DNA of 49,630 bases from Hyphomicrobiales bacterium (lineage in GTDB: Bacteria; Pseudomonadota; Alphaproteobacteria; Rhizobiales; Aestuariivirgaceae): NCBI GenBank assembly GCA_023266715.1, contig JAHFPK010000002.1, positions 1 to 49,630 on the forward strand, read 5' to 3'. The stretch's first letter is position 1. Every line of letters begins with the position of its first letter. A program made the translations under genes and the position numbers. Positions 1 through 8,861 of this stretch are shown one piece after another. Below the pieces are notes generated by a model. That model had not been told where the DNA came from. It was given only the letters and a program-made list of their open reading frames with translations, and searched no databases.

Positions 1-510
1 ATGGCCCACGAGCTGACCCATATCAAGAACCGTGATACCCTTGTCATGACCATGACGGCAACCCTTGCTGGCGCCATATCCATGCTGGCAAATTTTGGCT
101 TTCTCTTCGGCGGTCGCGACCGCAACAGTCCGTTAGGGCCCCTGGGCGGCATATTGCTCATCATCCTGGCACCCCTTGCCGCCATGATCGTGCAATTGGC
201 GGTGAGCCGCACCCGTGAATATGAAGCCGACCGGGGTGGGGCGGAAATATCTGGTGCGCCCCTGTCACTAGCCTCAGCCCTTCACAAAATTTCAGGGACT
301 GCTCGGCACATACGAAATGAAAACGCCGAAGCCAATCCCGCCATGGCCCATCTTTTCATCATAAATCCTTTGTCTGGACAGCGCATGGACAATCTGTTCT
401 CATCGCACCCCGCAACCGAAAATCGCGTCGCGGAGCTTCAGAAAATGGCGGCACAGATGGACCCTCGCGAGACTTTCCAGAACCCAGCACCGAAGGGCCC
501 CTGGGGCTGA
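1..510 (+). CDS. htpX: Protease HtpX, C-terminal part (5' end outside window)
   Basis: This is the C-terminal 169 residues of the membrane zinc metalloprotease HtpX (M48 family), which degrades damaged inner-membrane proteins. The visible part begins in the zinc motif HELTH (H3, E4, H7 of the fragment). The third ligand motif, EYEAD (E73 and D77), follows a hydrophobic segment at about residues 48-68. A Gly/Asp-rich stretch near residue 37 separates it from an earlier hydrophobic stretch. The Met at position 1 is almost certainly internal, because HtpX normally has about 110-130 residues with two membrane segments before HExxH. The gene is therefore cut by the window edge, not truncated in the genome. 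It is followed 3 bases later by rsmB, so the two are probably co-transcribed. The family call is secure. Confidence 0.93.
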   Translation: MAHELTHIKNRDTLVMTMTATLAGAISMLANFGFLFGGRDRNSPLGPLGGILLIILAPLAAMIVQLAVSRTREYEADRGGAEISGAPLSLASALHKISGTARHIRNENAEANPAMAHLFIINPLSGQRMDNLFSSHPATENRVAELQKMAAQMDPRETFQNPAPKGPWG

Positions 511-513
511 TCA

Positions 514-1836
514 GTGTCAGCACAAAAAAATGAGAAGCCGGGCCTGCAGGCCCGGCGTGCCGCCATAAGCCTTCTGCAAGGCGTCACCCTCGATCAGCGG
601 CCGCTTGATCAATTGCTCGAAACAAATGCCGAATTTCGCAAGCTTGAAGCCCGCGACCGATCCTTTGCCCATGCCCTTGTGGCATCGTCCCTTCGCCACG
701 GCGGTGAAATCAAAGCAATCCTTGGCAAATTTCTAACCAAACCATTGCCGCGGTCTTCCGGCATGACGGTTGATATCCTGACTGTTGCTACGGCCCAGCT
801 CCTGTTCATGGACGTAAGCCCCCATGCGGTTATTGATCTCTCCGTTGATTTGGCAAAACAGGACAGGAAAGCCCAGCACTTTTCCGGGCTGATCAACGCT
901 GTGCTGCGCAAGGTTTCAACCGATGGAAAGGCGGTCCTTAGGAATATGGATGGGCCAAGGCTCAACACACCGGACTGGTTGTGGGAGCAATGGATCTCAG
1001 CCTATGGCGAGGAAACAGCGCATGACATTGCAACCTCCCACCTTCTTGAGGCGCCGCTTGATATTTCAGTCAAGGGCAAGCCTGAATACTGGGCCACTGA
1101 ATTGGGAGGCGAGCTTCTTCCAACCGGAACCATCCGTTTGACGTCCGCCGACAGGAATTTGCAGGACCTGCCGGGGTTCCGTGATGGCGAGTGGTGGGTG
1201 CAGGATGCGGCATCGGCCTTGCCGGTGAAACTCTTAGGGAACATCAAAGGCCAGTCCGTGCTCGATCTCTGCGCGGCACCAGGCGGGAAGACCGCGCAGC
1301 TTGCTTCTGCCGGGGCAGTTGTTACGGCAGTTGATGATTCCCCATCACGCATGAAGAGGTTGCGGGAAAATCTGGCGCGCCTGAAACTATCGGCCAGAAC
1401 ACTAATTGCCGATATGTTGTCCCCTCCTGCCGATACTCCCTATGACAATGTCCTCCTGGATGCCCCCTGTACCGCTACGGGAACAATCAGGCGCCATCCC
1501 GATCTGGTTTATCTGAAATCGCCCCAACAACTGGCAGGGCTCGTGGGCCTGCAACAGAAAATGCTTGAGCGCGCGGCCAGCCTTGTGCGGCCAGGCGGAA
1601 GGCTGGTTTACTGCACCTGTTCCTTGTCTCCCCTCGAAGGGGAGCGGCAAGTGTTCAAATTCCTGCGGACCCATGAAGACTTTGTGCTTGCGCCAATCAC
1701 TCCAAATGACCTTGCCCAGCAGGAACAGTTCATAACCCCCGCGGGCCTTATGCGCTGTTTGCCATCCCTGACGATTGGCACCAGTCCAGGTCTTGACGGC
1801 TTCTTCGCAGCCCGCCTGGACCGGCTGTCTCCTTGA
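514..1836 (+). CDS. rsmB: 16S rRNA (cytosine-967-C5)-methyltransferase RsmB
   Basis: RsmB uses S-adenosylmethionine to methylate C5 of a cytosine in 16S rRNA (C967 in E. coli). The 440-residue length is close to the E. coli enzyme. The N-terminal ~150 residues look like the NusB-type RNA-binding domain. The methyltransferase domain has the SAM motif LDLCAAPGGKT at about residue 250. It has two conserved cysteines, in DAPCTATG (C319) and YCTCSLSP (C369, expected nucleophile). The start is GTG at 514, only 3 bases after the htpX stop, which suggests translational coupling. RsmB paralogues (RsmF-like) exist, but the NusB-like N-terminus favours RsmB. Confidence 0.94.
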   Translation: MSAQKNEKPGLQARRAAISLLQGVTLDQRPLDQLLETNAEFRKLEARDRSFAHALVASSLRHGGEIKAILGKFLTKPLPRSSGMTVDILTVATAQLLFMDVSPHAVIDLSVDLAKQDRKAQHFSGLINAVLRKVSTDGKAVLRNMDGPRLNTPDWLWEQWISAYGEETAHDIATSHLLEAPLDISVKGKPEYWATELGGELLPTGTIRLTSADRNLQDLPGFRDGEWWVQDAASALPVKLLGNIKGQSVLDLCAAPGGKTAQLASAGAVVTAVDDSPSRMKRLRENLARLKLSARTLIADMLSPPADTPYDNVLLDAPCTATGTIRRHPDLVYLKSPQQLAGLVGLQQKMLERAASLVRPGGRLVYCTCSLSPLEGERQVFKFLRTHEDFVLAPITPNDLAQQEQFITPAGLMRCLPSLTIGTSPGLDGFFAARLDRLSP

Positions 1837-1839
1837 TCG

Positions 1840-1858
1840 TTAGCACTTCGTTAACCAT
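1840..1858 (+). promoter_or_regulatory. CtrA-like box upstream of the heparinase-like gene
   Basis: TTAG (1840-1843), a 7-base spacer and TTAACCAT (1851-1858) match the CtrA consensus TTAA-N7-TTAA with one mismatch in the left half. The right half keeps the extended TTAACCAT form. The site lies in the short gap after rsmB, 46-61 bases before the candidate starts of the next gene. This is a motif match only. AT-rich gaps give such matches by chance, so confidence is modest. Confidence 0.4.
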
Positions 1859-1918
1859 CTTCGCGCCAGTGTATTTTTTGCATCATTACGAAAACATTAA
1901 TTTTTGACGCGGCAGAAC

Positions 1919-3580
1919 ATGCGCGATCACGGACCTACGCAACGTTTCAGTACCCCCTCGTATTGGCAGGAATTGTCCAGCCATGGCGCCACATTCATGC
2001 ATTGGGCCTCCTATGGATTTGGCCTCGCTTCACCGCAACGCATGGCCATTTCCGGTCTCGGACCAAAGCTTTCGACCCTGAGATCGGGTGATTCGGCCAT
2101 TGCTCAGGAAATGGCCCGCGGCAAATTTGGTTTTGCCGGAGCAACGGTTAACGGAAAACCTGTCGAGGTGTTTGACGCAACTCCGCCCAATCCTGAATGG
2201 ACGTCAGCTCTTCACAATCTGTCATGGCTCCAGCACTTCATTGTCAGCGGCCAGGAACTCCACCGCATTGTGGCGCGCTCGCTGGTTTTGAAATGGGACG
2301 ACCGGCGCAATGGCTTCCGCTCACCCCAGGTGTATTTTCGGGCTCTGATTTCGCTCTCCTGTGCCGCGCATTTTCTGGTGGGGCCAGCTCCTTCCTCGTT
2401 TGAAAAACCATTCTATGGGCTTGTCGAAAAACTGATCCGCCGGGTTCTGGCCATGCATCCCGCCACACCCAACGACATTCTGTGGCAAGCCATGGCGTTG
2501 CAATACGCAAGTCTTGCGTTTCGCGGTTCAGAGGCGCTGCGTGGCGACGCAAATGCCAAATTCTGCGCTATCATCAATCAGGTCATTTTGCCCGACGGCG
2601 GGCATGTCTCGCGCAATCCCCAAATGCTCCTCGAGGTCCTTTTGGATGTCATCCCCCTCAAAGATGCAATGACCGCAAGACATGAGGCTGTTCCGCAGCC
2701 TTTGAATGGTGCCATCGAAAGAATGCTTCCAATGCTCCGCATGCTTAGCCATGGGGATAGGGGCCTCGGCAATTTTCAAGGCGCTGGGGTGACCGATCTT
2801 GAGTGCGTGAAGGCCGTTTTTGAGCAAGATAAAATTGCCGGAAGGCCGCTTCTGCTGGCGCCTCATTCCGGCTACTGCAGGCTTTCCCATCGCTCTGGCC
2901 TCCTGATTGTGGACGTGGGCGCCCCAAAGGAATGCAACAGCCCCTTGGCGTTTGAATTTTCGGACGGCCCCCACCGCATTTTCAACAATTGCGGCATGCC
3001 GCATTCCGCCTCCGCCGCCTGGCAAAAGGCGGCAGCAGATATCGCAGCCCATAATACGGTTGAAGTTGCCTCCTTCGAAAGCGGAACACAAAATGTTCCG
3101 AGTGCCGAAGTGATAACTTCGCCCCAAGGCTCCTTGATGAATTGCACCAACGAAATCACGGGCAGATCCGGCAAAATTGCTCACCACAGAAATATCTTCC
3201 TGTCCCATACCGGCAATGACCTCCGGGGTGAGGATCGCATTTTTCATATCGCATCGAAAAACCATTCGCCAGGACAACTCGATTTCACCATCAGGTTTCA
3301 CCTCCATCCCGGCGTGAAAGCAACTTCCACCCGCAAGACAACGCGGATTGTCATCATGCTGGCAAATCGAACCGCCTGGCAATTTTCAGTCCGCGGGGGA
3401 ACCATGTCCCTTGAGGAAAGCGTATTTCTGGGAGACGATCTTGGCCCCAGAAATACCCAGCAAATTGTCATTCGGAGCGCAACGGATAACGCAGACCCGG
3501 TAAAATGGGCACTTCGCCGCGTGGAGAAATCGGCCACCACCGGACCCGATACGGCGGAAATGCCGCAACTTCCTTTCTAG
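1919..3580 (+). CDS. Heparinase II/III-like protein
   Basis: This protein of about 553 residues resembles the heparinase II/III-like proteins that often sit between rsmB and purH in Hyphomicrobiales. The N-terminal half is mostly helical with many Trp and His residues (WLQHF near residue 100), as expected for an (alpha/alpha) toroid. The C-terminal part, from about residue 275, has the beta-rich pattern of the Hepar_II_III domain (GDRGLGNFQGAG, then RLSHRSGLLIVD and HNTVEV). Related enzymes are polysaccharide lyases, but the substrate here is unknown and may be an envelope or capsular polymer. No clear signal peptide is visible. The start is uncertain: an in-frame TTG at 1904 would add 5 residues, and neither start has a good ribosome-binding site. 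A CtrA-like box lies upstream. Confidence 0.8.
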   Translation: MRDHGPTQRFSTPSYWQELSSHGATFMHWASYGFGLASPQRMAISGLGPKLSTLRSGDSAIAQEMARGKFGFAGATVNGKPVEVFDATPPNPEWTSALHNLSWLQHFIVSGQELHRIVARSLVLKWDDRRNGFRSPQVYFRALISLSCAAHFLVGPAPSSFEKPFYGLVEKLIRRVLAMHPATPNDILWQAMALQYASLAFRGSEALRGDANAKFCAIINQVILPDGGHVSRNPQMLLEVLLDVIPLKDAMTARHEAVPQPLNGAIERMLPMLRMLSHGDRGLGNFQGAGVTDLECVKAVFEQDKIAGRPLLLAPHSGYCRLSHRSGLLIVDVGAPKECNSPLAFEFSDGPHRIFNNCGMPHSASAAWQKAAADIAAHNTVEVASFESGTQNVPSAEVITSPQGSLMNCTNEITGRSGKIAHHRNIFLSHTGNDLRGEDRIFHIASKNHSPGQLDFTIRFHLHPGVKATSTRKTTRIVIMLANRTAWQFSVRGGTMSLEESVFLGDDLGPRNTQQIVIRSATDNADPVKWALRRVEKSATTGPDTAEMPQLPF

Positions 3581-3640
3581 TGGCCTAATCGCCCCGGCAT
3601 GCTATGTGCCTAGCCGGCATCTAGTTCTGGGATTTGTTCA

Positions 3641-5224
3641 ATGACCCATCCGATCCGGCGCGCGCTTATTTCGGTTTCCGACAAGACCGGACTGGTTGAA
3701 TTTGCCAGGGCGCTTGCAACCTTCAACATAGAAATCATTTCAACCGGCGGCACTGCAAAAAGCCTGCACGCTGCTGGCATTCCAGTCCTTGATGTTGCCT
3801 CAGTTACGGGTTTTCCGGAAATCATGGATGGCCGGGTTAAAACCCTGCATCCCAAAATTCATGGCGGACTACTTTCTGTGAGGGGGGACACCGCCCATGA
3901 GAGCGCCAAAAAAACCCATGACATCAGTGATATCGATCTCCTGGTTGTTAATCTTTACCCTTTTGAAGAAACCGTAGAGAAAAAATCCGATTGGGAAACC
4001 ACCATTGAGAACATTGATGTGGGTGGCCCAGCGATGATCAGGGCCGCAGCCAAAAATCATGACCGCGTCACCGTTGTCGTAAGCCCTGATGATTACCCGG
4101 CGGTGCTGTCGGAACTCAAGGCCCATGGGGGAATTACCGCCGAAGCAACACGCCGTTCATTGGCCGCCAAGGCATTTGCCAGAACCGCCGCCTATGACGC
4201 CGCAATTGCCCAATGGTTTTCCGCTGAACTTGCAGAGACCACGCCAGGTTATTTTGCCATTGGCGGCAAGCGCCTTCAGATTCTGCGCTACGGTGAAAAC
4301 CCCCATCAGACCGCTGCCCTCTACAGCAGTCCGGACCAACGCAAAGGGGTGGCGAGTGCTGAACAGGTTCAGGGCAAGGAACTTTCCTATAATAACATCA
4401 ACGACACCGATGCGGCTCTTGATTGCCTGTCCGAGTTCAGAAATGAGCCCGAGGCCGCCTGCGTCATTGTAAAGCACGCCAATCCCTGTGGCGTTGCCAT
4501 TGGCCACTCTCCTTTTGAGGCCTATGGCAAGGCCCTGGCCTGTGATCCCGTCAGTGCCTTTGGCGGCATCTTGGCTTTCAATCGCAACCTCGATGAGGAA
4601 ACAGCCTTTGAGGTTTCAAAACTTTTCACTGAAGTCATTATTGCACCGGGCGCGGATGACGGAGCCCGGGCAATTCTAGCCACCAAGAAAAATCTTCGCC
4701 TTTTGCTGCTCGGCGATATTCCCAATGCGCAAGCTCCGGCTATCGCGGTAAAATCCATTATTGGCGGACTTCTGGTGCAAACCCGTGATGGCTATTCTGT
4801 TGATGAGATGAATTTGCGGGTCGTCACCAGGCGCGAGCCCACAAAATCAGAGATCAAGGATCTGAAATTTGCTTTCAGGATTGCCAAGCACGTGAAATCC
4901 AACGCGATCATCTATGCCAAGAATGGCGCAACCGTTGGTATCGGAGCAGGCCAAATGTCACGCGTTGATGCGGCCCGCATAGCAGTGCGGAAGAGCGAGG
5001 ATGCGGCAAAGGCGGCAGGCCAGACGCTGCCACTGGTGCACGGCTCCGTTGTGGCATCCGACGCATTTTTCCCGTTTGCCGATGGACTGTTGCAGGCAGC
5101 AGAGGCGGGGGCCACTGCCATCATCCAGCCCGGCGGCTCAATCAAGGACGATGACATCATCCGCGCTGCCGACGACGCCGGGCTCGCCATGATTTTTACC
5201 GGCATTCGGCATTTTCGTCATTAA
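3641..5224 (+). CDS. purH: Bifunctional AICAR transformylase/IMP cyclohydrolase PurH
   Basis: PurH catalyses the last two steps of de novo IMP synthesis: formylation of AICAR by 10-formyl-THF, then ring closure of FAICAR. The length of 527 residues matches the family (E. coli 529). The N-terminal MGS-like cyclohydrolase domain opens with RRALISVSDKTGLVEFARAL and contains STGGTAKSL and GRVKTLHPKIHGG. The C-terminal transformylase domain has the catalytic Lys-His pair in VKHANPCGVAIG (about K278-H279) and ends GIRHFRH. The start is ATG at 3641, 60 bases after the previous gene. No purine riboswitch or obvious operator is visible upstream. Confidence 0.97.
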   Translation: MTHPIRRALISVSDKTGLVEFARALATFNIEIISTGGTAKSLHAAGIPVLDVASVTGFPEIMDGRVKTLHPKIHGGLLSVRGDTAHESAKKTHDISDIDLLVVNLYPFEETVEKKSDWETTIENIDVGGPAMIRAAAKNHDRVTVVVSPDDYPAVLSELKAHGGITAEATRRSLAAKAFARTAAYDAAIAQWFSAELAETTPGYFAIGGKRLQILRYGENPHQTAALYSSPDQRKGVASAEQVQGKELSYNNINDTDAALDCLSEFRNEPEAACVIVKHANPCGVAIGHSPFEAYGKALACDPVSAFGGILAFNRNLDEETAFEVSKLFTEVIIAPGADDGARAILATKKNLRLLLLGDIPNAQAPAIAVKSIIGGLLVQTRDGYSVDEMNLRVVTRREPTKSEIKDLKFAFRIAKHVKSNAIIYAKNGATVGIGAGQMSRVDAARIAVRKSEDAAKAAGQTLPLVHGSVVASDAFFPFADGLLQAAEAGATAIIQPGGSIKDDDIIRAADDAGLAMIFTGIRHFRH

Positions 5225-5250
5225 ACTGAACCCGCAACAGGGAGAACGCC

Positions 5251-5571
5251 ATGCTGGTCACCACCACCCATAATGTCGAACGCAAACGAATCATTGAGTA
5301 CAAGGGGTTGGTTGCCGGCGAGGCCATTCTCGGTGCCAATCTTTTCCGTGATCTCTTTGCTTCAATCCGCGATATCGTCGGCGGCCGTTCCGGCTCCTAC
5401 GAAAAAGTTTTGAATGACGCGCGCAAAACCGCAGTTGGTGAAATGACCGGCAAGGCCGAACAGCTGGGTGCCAATGCTGTCATTGGCGTTGACCTCGATT
5501 ATGAAACGGTGGGAACCAACGGCAGCATGCTGATGGTGACAGCAGCCGGAACCGCTGTCAGAATAGAGTAG
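5251..5571 (+). CDS. YbjQ-family (UPF0145) protein
   Basis: This 106-residue protein has the typical UPF0145/YbjQ length. It contains the family signatures GLVAGEAILGANLFRD, IVGGRSGSYEKVLNDAR and LGANAVIGVDLDYETVG. Members form small ring-like oligomers and are sometimes labelled putative heavy-metal-binding, but the biochemical function is not established. The start ATG at 5251 has a good ribosome-binding site (AGGGAGA, about 7 bases upstream). The gene follows purH by 26 bases, so co-transcription is plausible, with no known functional link. Confidence 0.9.
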   Translation: MLVTTTHNVERKRIIEYKGLVAGEAILGANLFRDLFASIRDIVGGRSGSYEKVLNDARKTAVGEMTGKAEQLGANAVIGVDLDYETVGTNGSMLMVTAAGTAVRIE

Positions 5572-5577
5572 TTGCGA

Positions 5578-6036
5578 TCAATTGGGAGCAGTCTGATAGC
5601 CGATGCCAACCAAAGGCGCCTTGGTTGGCAAAACATTCTGGTCGACATCCGATTTGAAAACCTGCTCAACCATAGCAAGTTCTATGCCCGTGTTGGCTTC
5701 AAGAAGCTTAAGCTGAACCTTATAGGGCGTGTTCTTCTGAACCCCGCGCAAAGCTTCGGTTTCAAAACTGTATTGCAGCTGTCCGGCTTTCACCGGCTTT
5801 GTGATCACAAATTTCCGGTCGGTATCGGGCAGGTCAAAGCTCGCTTCCAGCACACTGCCCTCAGGCAGGGGCCTGAGTTGCCGTGCGACAAAACCATAGG
5901 TCATCTTGGAATAGCGGTAATTGAACATGATGCTGCCGCCAACAATCTTCAGGAAGGGTTCCGGTGTCTGTTCCTTGCAGCCCGACAAGACAAGACCAAG
6001 ACAACAGCAAATGGCAAATACGAGCCGGCCTTTCAT
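5578..6036 (-). CDS. Hypothetical lipoprotein
   Basis: This is a 152-residue predicted lipoprotein. Its N-terminus is a short basic start, a Cys-rich hydrophobic stretch and the lipobox LSGC, with C20 as the lipidated cysteine. The remainder is a predicted periplasmic domain rich in beta-strand-like sequence (GGSIMFNYRYSKMTYGF, KVQLKLLEANTG). I do not recognise the family. Its ATG directly abuts the ancestral stop codon of the upstream permease (TAG at 6039-6037, ATG from 6036), so the two were once translationally coupled and are presumably one transcript. It converges on the YbjQ gene. Confidence 0.75.
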   Translation of the reverse strand: MKGRLVFAICCCLGLVLSGCKEQTPEPFLKIVGGSIMFNYRYSKMTYGFVARQLRPLPEGSVLEASFDLPDTDRKFVITKPVKAGQLQYSFETEALRGVQKNTPYKVQLKLLEANTGIELAMVEQVFKSDVDQNVLPTKAPLVGIGYQTAPN

Positions 6037-6970
6037 CTAATCCTCGCTTTCCTGCCTTGTGGCGGAACTGTAAAGTCCTTCCGGTTTTAACATGAGAATT
6101 AAGGATAATGAAACCAAACACCGCTACATCGCGGTAGGCCAAGGGAAAGGTAGCCGTCCACAGGGTTTCGAGGAAGGCCAGGAATATGCCGCCGATGATG
6201 GCTCCGCTGACCGTCCCAAAGCCGCCGATAACAGAGGCAAACATCGCCTTGAATCCCAGCATTAGGCCCATCGAAAAGGTAACGCCGCCATAGGAAACGG
6301 CGATGATCCAGCCCGAAACACTGGCAAGGGCCGCCGAGCCAATGCACGACCAGCGCAAGACGGTGAGCGTATTCACACCACTGAGCTTCGCCAGGCGTTC
6401 CGATTGCGAGCACGCCTTCCAATAGCGGCCCGCCGCCGTAAACTGCATGATGAAAAACACAGTGCCGATGGCGAGAGCAGAAGTTGCCACCGAAATAATC
6501 TGCATGACGCCGATTTGGACCGGAAAGGTGCCTTCAAAAATCCGGAATGCCGCACCATCGAACAGCGGCATCATCCACAAGTCGCGGGCGCCACCCTGAA
6601 GTCGCATGACTTCCTGAAGGGCAATGGAAACACCAATGGAGGCAATCATGAAGGCCTGCGATGTGTGGCCAATGAGCGGTGCAAAAACGTGGGTGGCGGC
6701 AAATTGGCCAAGCGCGGAAGAGGAAAATACTGCCAGTGCCAGGGATATGGCAAGTATGACGGCCGTGTTGTTGCCAGCCAGAAGACCTGCAAGGCCCGCA
6801 TAAATCGCCGCAAATGCCGCATACATGGCAAAATCGCCAAACGACAGGAATATCTTGTTGGTGAGGCCCTGCACCAGGGCAAAGGCCATCGCCAGCGGCA
6901 CGTAAAAGCTTGCCAGCGTGCAGGCATTCAGGAATTGCTGCAACCAATAGCCAAATTCATGGGCGGACAT
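6037..6970 (-). pseudogene. LivH-type branched-chain amino-acid ABC permease, frameshifted near its C-terminus
   Basis: The protein is a LivH-family inner-membrane permease with several hydrophobic helices. The motif GLMLGFKAMFASVIGGFGT followed by GAIIGGIFLAFLE is typical of the EAA-like loop region. The reading frame is intact from ATG 6970 to about 6103 and ends in FGFIIL. Skipping one base within AATTAA (6097-6102) restores a normal LivH tail (LMLKPEGLYSSATRQESED) that stops at 6037, giving 310 residues. As sequenced, the frame instead runs on to 5861 into the lipoprotein gene and replaces only the last ~24 residues. No LivM, LivF, LivG or LivK partner is nearby, so this is an orphan permease. 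Either the last helix is altered in the genome or this is a one-base assembly error. Confidence 0.75.
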
Positions 6971-6973
6971 TTG

Positions 6974-7837
6974 CTATTGCACCTCATCTTGCGGTTCGCC
7001 ATGTCCCGACAGGATTTGCGCGGAACCCCGCATGGTACTGCGAAACGCCGCGTCGAAATTTACATTCTCGATCTGCCAGTGATGGGAGCCACCAACCGAG
7101 TGGAGTTGCCAATCCCCCTTCCATCCCAGCATTCCCTTGTTCCATGCAATGCTGCCAACCAGTACAATCCCGCCACCGCTCGCCCGTGCAATTTTCGTCA
7201 ATTCCCCTTGATCAGCCGTTGGCAATTTTTCAGCGGTCATCCCGGCTTCGTTAAATGCATTGGTGGACGGTAACACCATCGGCATGCCTGTCAGCCAGGC
7301 CGCTGACATGAATGATTCACGCTGGTCAAATCCCTCGTCCGCATCGCCTGTAAGAAGATATGACCTGGCCTCATATTTCACGGCAAGAATTACCACTATT
7401 GTCGGCCTGCGGGCTATCCAGGGTTTTTCCCCCAGCGCCTGCAATAGTTCATCAATCTTCTCCGGATAAAAATCAACGGTAAGGTCATAGGGCCTGTCCC
7501 GCGTGCCCTGTTCGTCGTGAATGGGTATGCCTTCCATTCTGTCGCGGTAGCTGAATGTCTTCACATAGATCTGCGCCCGCTCTGCCATTCCTTCAACGCG
7601 GGGATCATGATCGATATCCGGATCGCCGGATACTTTTTTTAAAGCGTCTCTCAGGCACTGGCCAAGAACTGGCAACCTCGTCTCTTCCCTTTCGCCCGTG
7701 ACAATGGCTTTCGTCTGGTAGAGATTGCCAGTGAATCCCGGATTGTCATCACGATCAACAACAACCCAAAGCAACAATGCCAGGAACAGGACCAGACACG
7801 CAATCGAAAGAGTTCGAATCATGAATTCAAGACGCAT
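6974..7837 (-). CDS. DUF2066-domain protein
   Basis: This protein of about 287 residues has a single N-terminal hydrophobic segment (LSIACLVLFLALLLWVVVD) that acts as a membrane anchor or signal, followed by a periplasmic region. The pattern LYQTKAIVTGE near the start of the mature part, the run GQCLRDALKKVSGDP, and later strands ending in an INWQIEN-like segment suit DUF2066, whose function is unknown. The frame is open upstream to 7969, but ATG 7837 is preferred. It has a GGCAGGG ribosome-binding site and places the hydrophobic segment at the N-terminus, and it avoids overlap with the divergent HAD gene. The gene ends 3 bases before the permease start, so they form one transcription unit with the lipoprotein gene. 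Confidence 0.72.
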   Translation of the reverse strand: MRLEFMIRTLSIACLVLFLALLLWVVVDRDDNPGFTGNLYQTKAIVTGEREETRLPVLGQCLRDALKKVSGDPDIDHDPRVEGMAERAQIYVKTFSYRDRMEGIPIHDEQGTRDRPYDLTVDFYPEKIDELLQALGEKPWIARRPTIVVILAVKYEARSYLLTGDADEGFDQRESFMSAAWLTGMPMVLPSTNAFNEAGMTAEKLPTADQGELTKIARASGGGIVLVGSIAWNKGMLGWKGDWQLHSVGGSHHWQIENVNFDAAFRSTMRGSAQILSGHGEPQDEVQ

Positions 7838-7953
7838 TGAATTGCCCTGCCAAATCTTATTTTTTACACTGAAGTATCGCAAACAAGCTTGAAGTATGAA
7901 TGGATGAAGTGTCAATTGGCGCTGCTCCTGCACTGGTTTGGATGCCTGACGAG

Positions 7954-8652
7954 ATGACCACGCCCTCAATTATCGGACTGGATGCCGATGATACCCTGTG
8001 GCAGAGCGAGCATTTTTTCAAGCTCTCGGAAGCCCGCTTTGTCGATCTTCTTTCGGAGTACGCCGAAGGTGCCGATCTGCGCGCACGCCTGTTGCAAGCC
8101 GAAAAGAGAAACCTGCGGTTCTATGGTTACGGCATCAAAGGCTTTGTCCTGTCGATGATCGAAACGGCCATTGACGTAACCCATGGTCAGGTTCCAGCCT
8201 CCATTATTCAGGAAATTCTCGGCGCCGGTCGCGAGATGCTGAACCACCCTATCTTGCCCCTGCCGCAGGTTCGCGAAACCTTGGAAAATTTAAACGGGAT
8301 ATATCGCCTTGTCCTGATCACCAAGGGCGACATCTTCGACCAGGAACGCAAACTTGCCCAATCAGGTCTCGGTGAACTCTTCCATGGGATTGAAATTGTC
8401 AGCAACAAAAACCCCGAGACCTACAAGCGCATTTTTGATCGCCATGGTGACGGGCCGGACCGGGCAGTCATGGTTGGAAATTCTTTGAAATCCGACATTG
8501 TGCCAGCTATCGCCGCCGGCTGTTGGGGCATTTTCATTCCCCATGAATTAACCTGGGTACTTGAGAATGTGGAACCGCCGACCCATCATCCACGCTTTAA
8601 GCAATTGAACGGCTTCAATGAACTCTATGAATTCATTACCAAAATTTCCTGA
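7954..8652 (+). CDS. HAD-superfamily hydrolase
   Basis: This is a HAD phosphatase-type protein of about 232 residues. Motif I is GLDADDTLW (nucleophile and general-acid Asp pair). Motif II is VLITKGD. The motif III lysine is in NKNPETYKRIF, and motif IV is MVGNSLKSDIVPAIAAG. The helical region between motifs I and II (about residues 20-95) is a C1-type cap, as in YjjG or phosphoglycolate-phosphatase-like members. The substrate cannot be assigned. The start is uncertain: in-frame ATGs exist at 7900, 7942 and 7954. The last is preferred because it puts motif I at the usual distance from the N-terminus. It diverges from the DUF2066 gene and is followed by a convergent tRNA. Confidence 0.87.
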   Translation: MTTPSIIGLDADDTLWQSEHFFKLSEARFVDLLSEYAEGADLRARLLQAEKRNLRFYGYGIKGFVLSMIETAIDVTHGQVPASIIQEILGAGREMLNHPILPLPQVRETLENLNGIYRLVLITKGDIFDQERKLAQSGLGELFHGIEIVSNKNPETYKRIFDRHGDGPDRAVMVGNSLKSDIVPAIAAGCWGIFIPHELTWVLENVEPPTHHPRFKQLNGFNELYEFITKIS

Positions 8653-8672
8653 GATGGAGGTTTTTGGAAAAC

Positions 8673-8747
<75 letters not shown>

Positions 8748-8861
8748 TGAGCGTAATACGAAGCCGGAAAAACCCGACGAGGTGGCGCGTCTTATTGCCC
8801 AAGCCTAGCGTAAATGCAATAGCAAGTTCAACTTGCTTGTTACTTGGGACGATTGACTATC

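Noticed and set aside
2528..3382. 284-residue minus-strand open frame
   Set aside because: It is antisense to the heparinase II/III-like gene, with no recognisable domain or ribosome-binding site.
3581..3640. Repeated CCTA and CCGGCAT pieces before purH
   Set aside because: They are short and imperfect, with no T run for a terminator and no clear stem. Probably chance.
6404..7273. 289-residue plus-strand open frame
   Set aside because: It is antisense to the LivH-like permease and DUF2066 genes. The composition is unlike a real protein and no family motif is visible.
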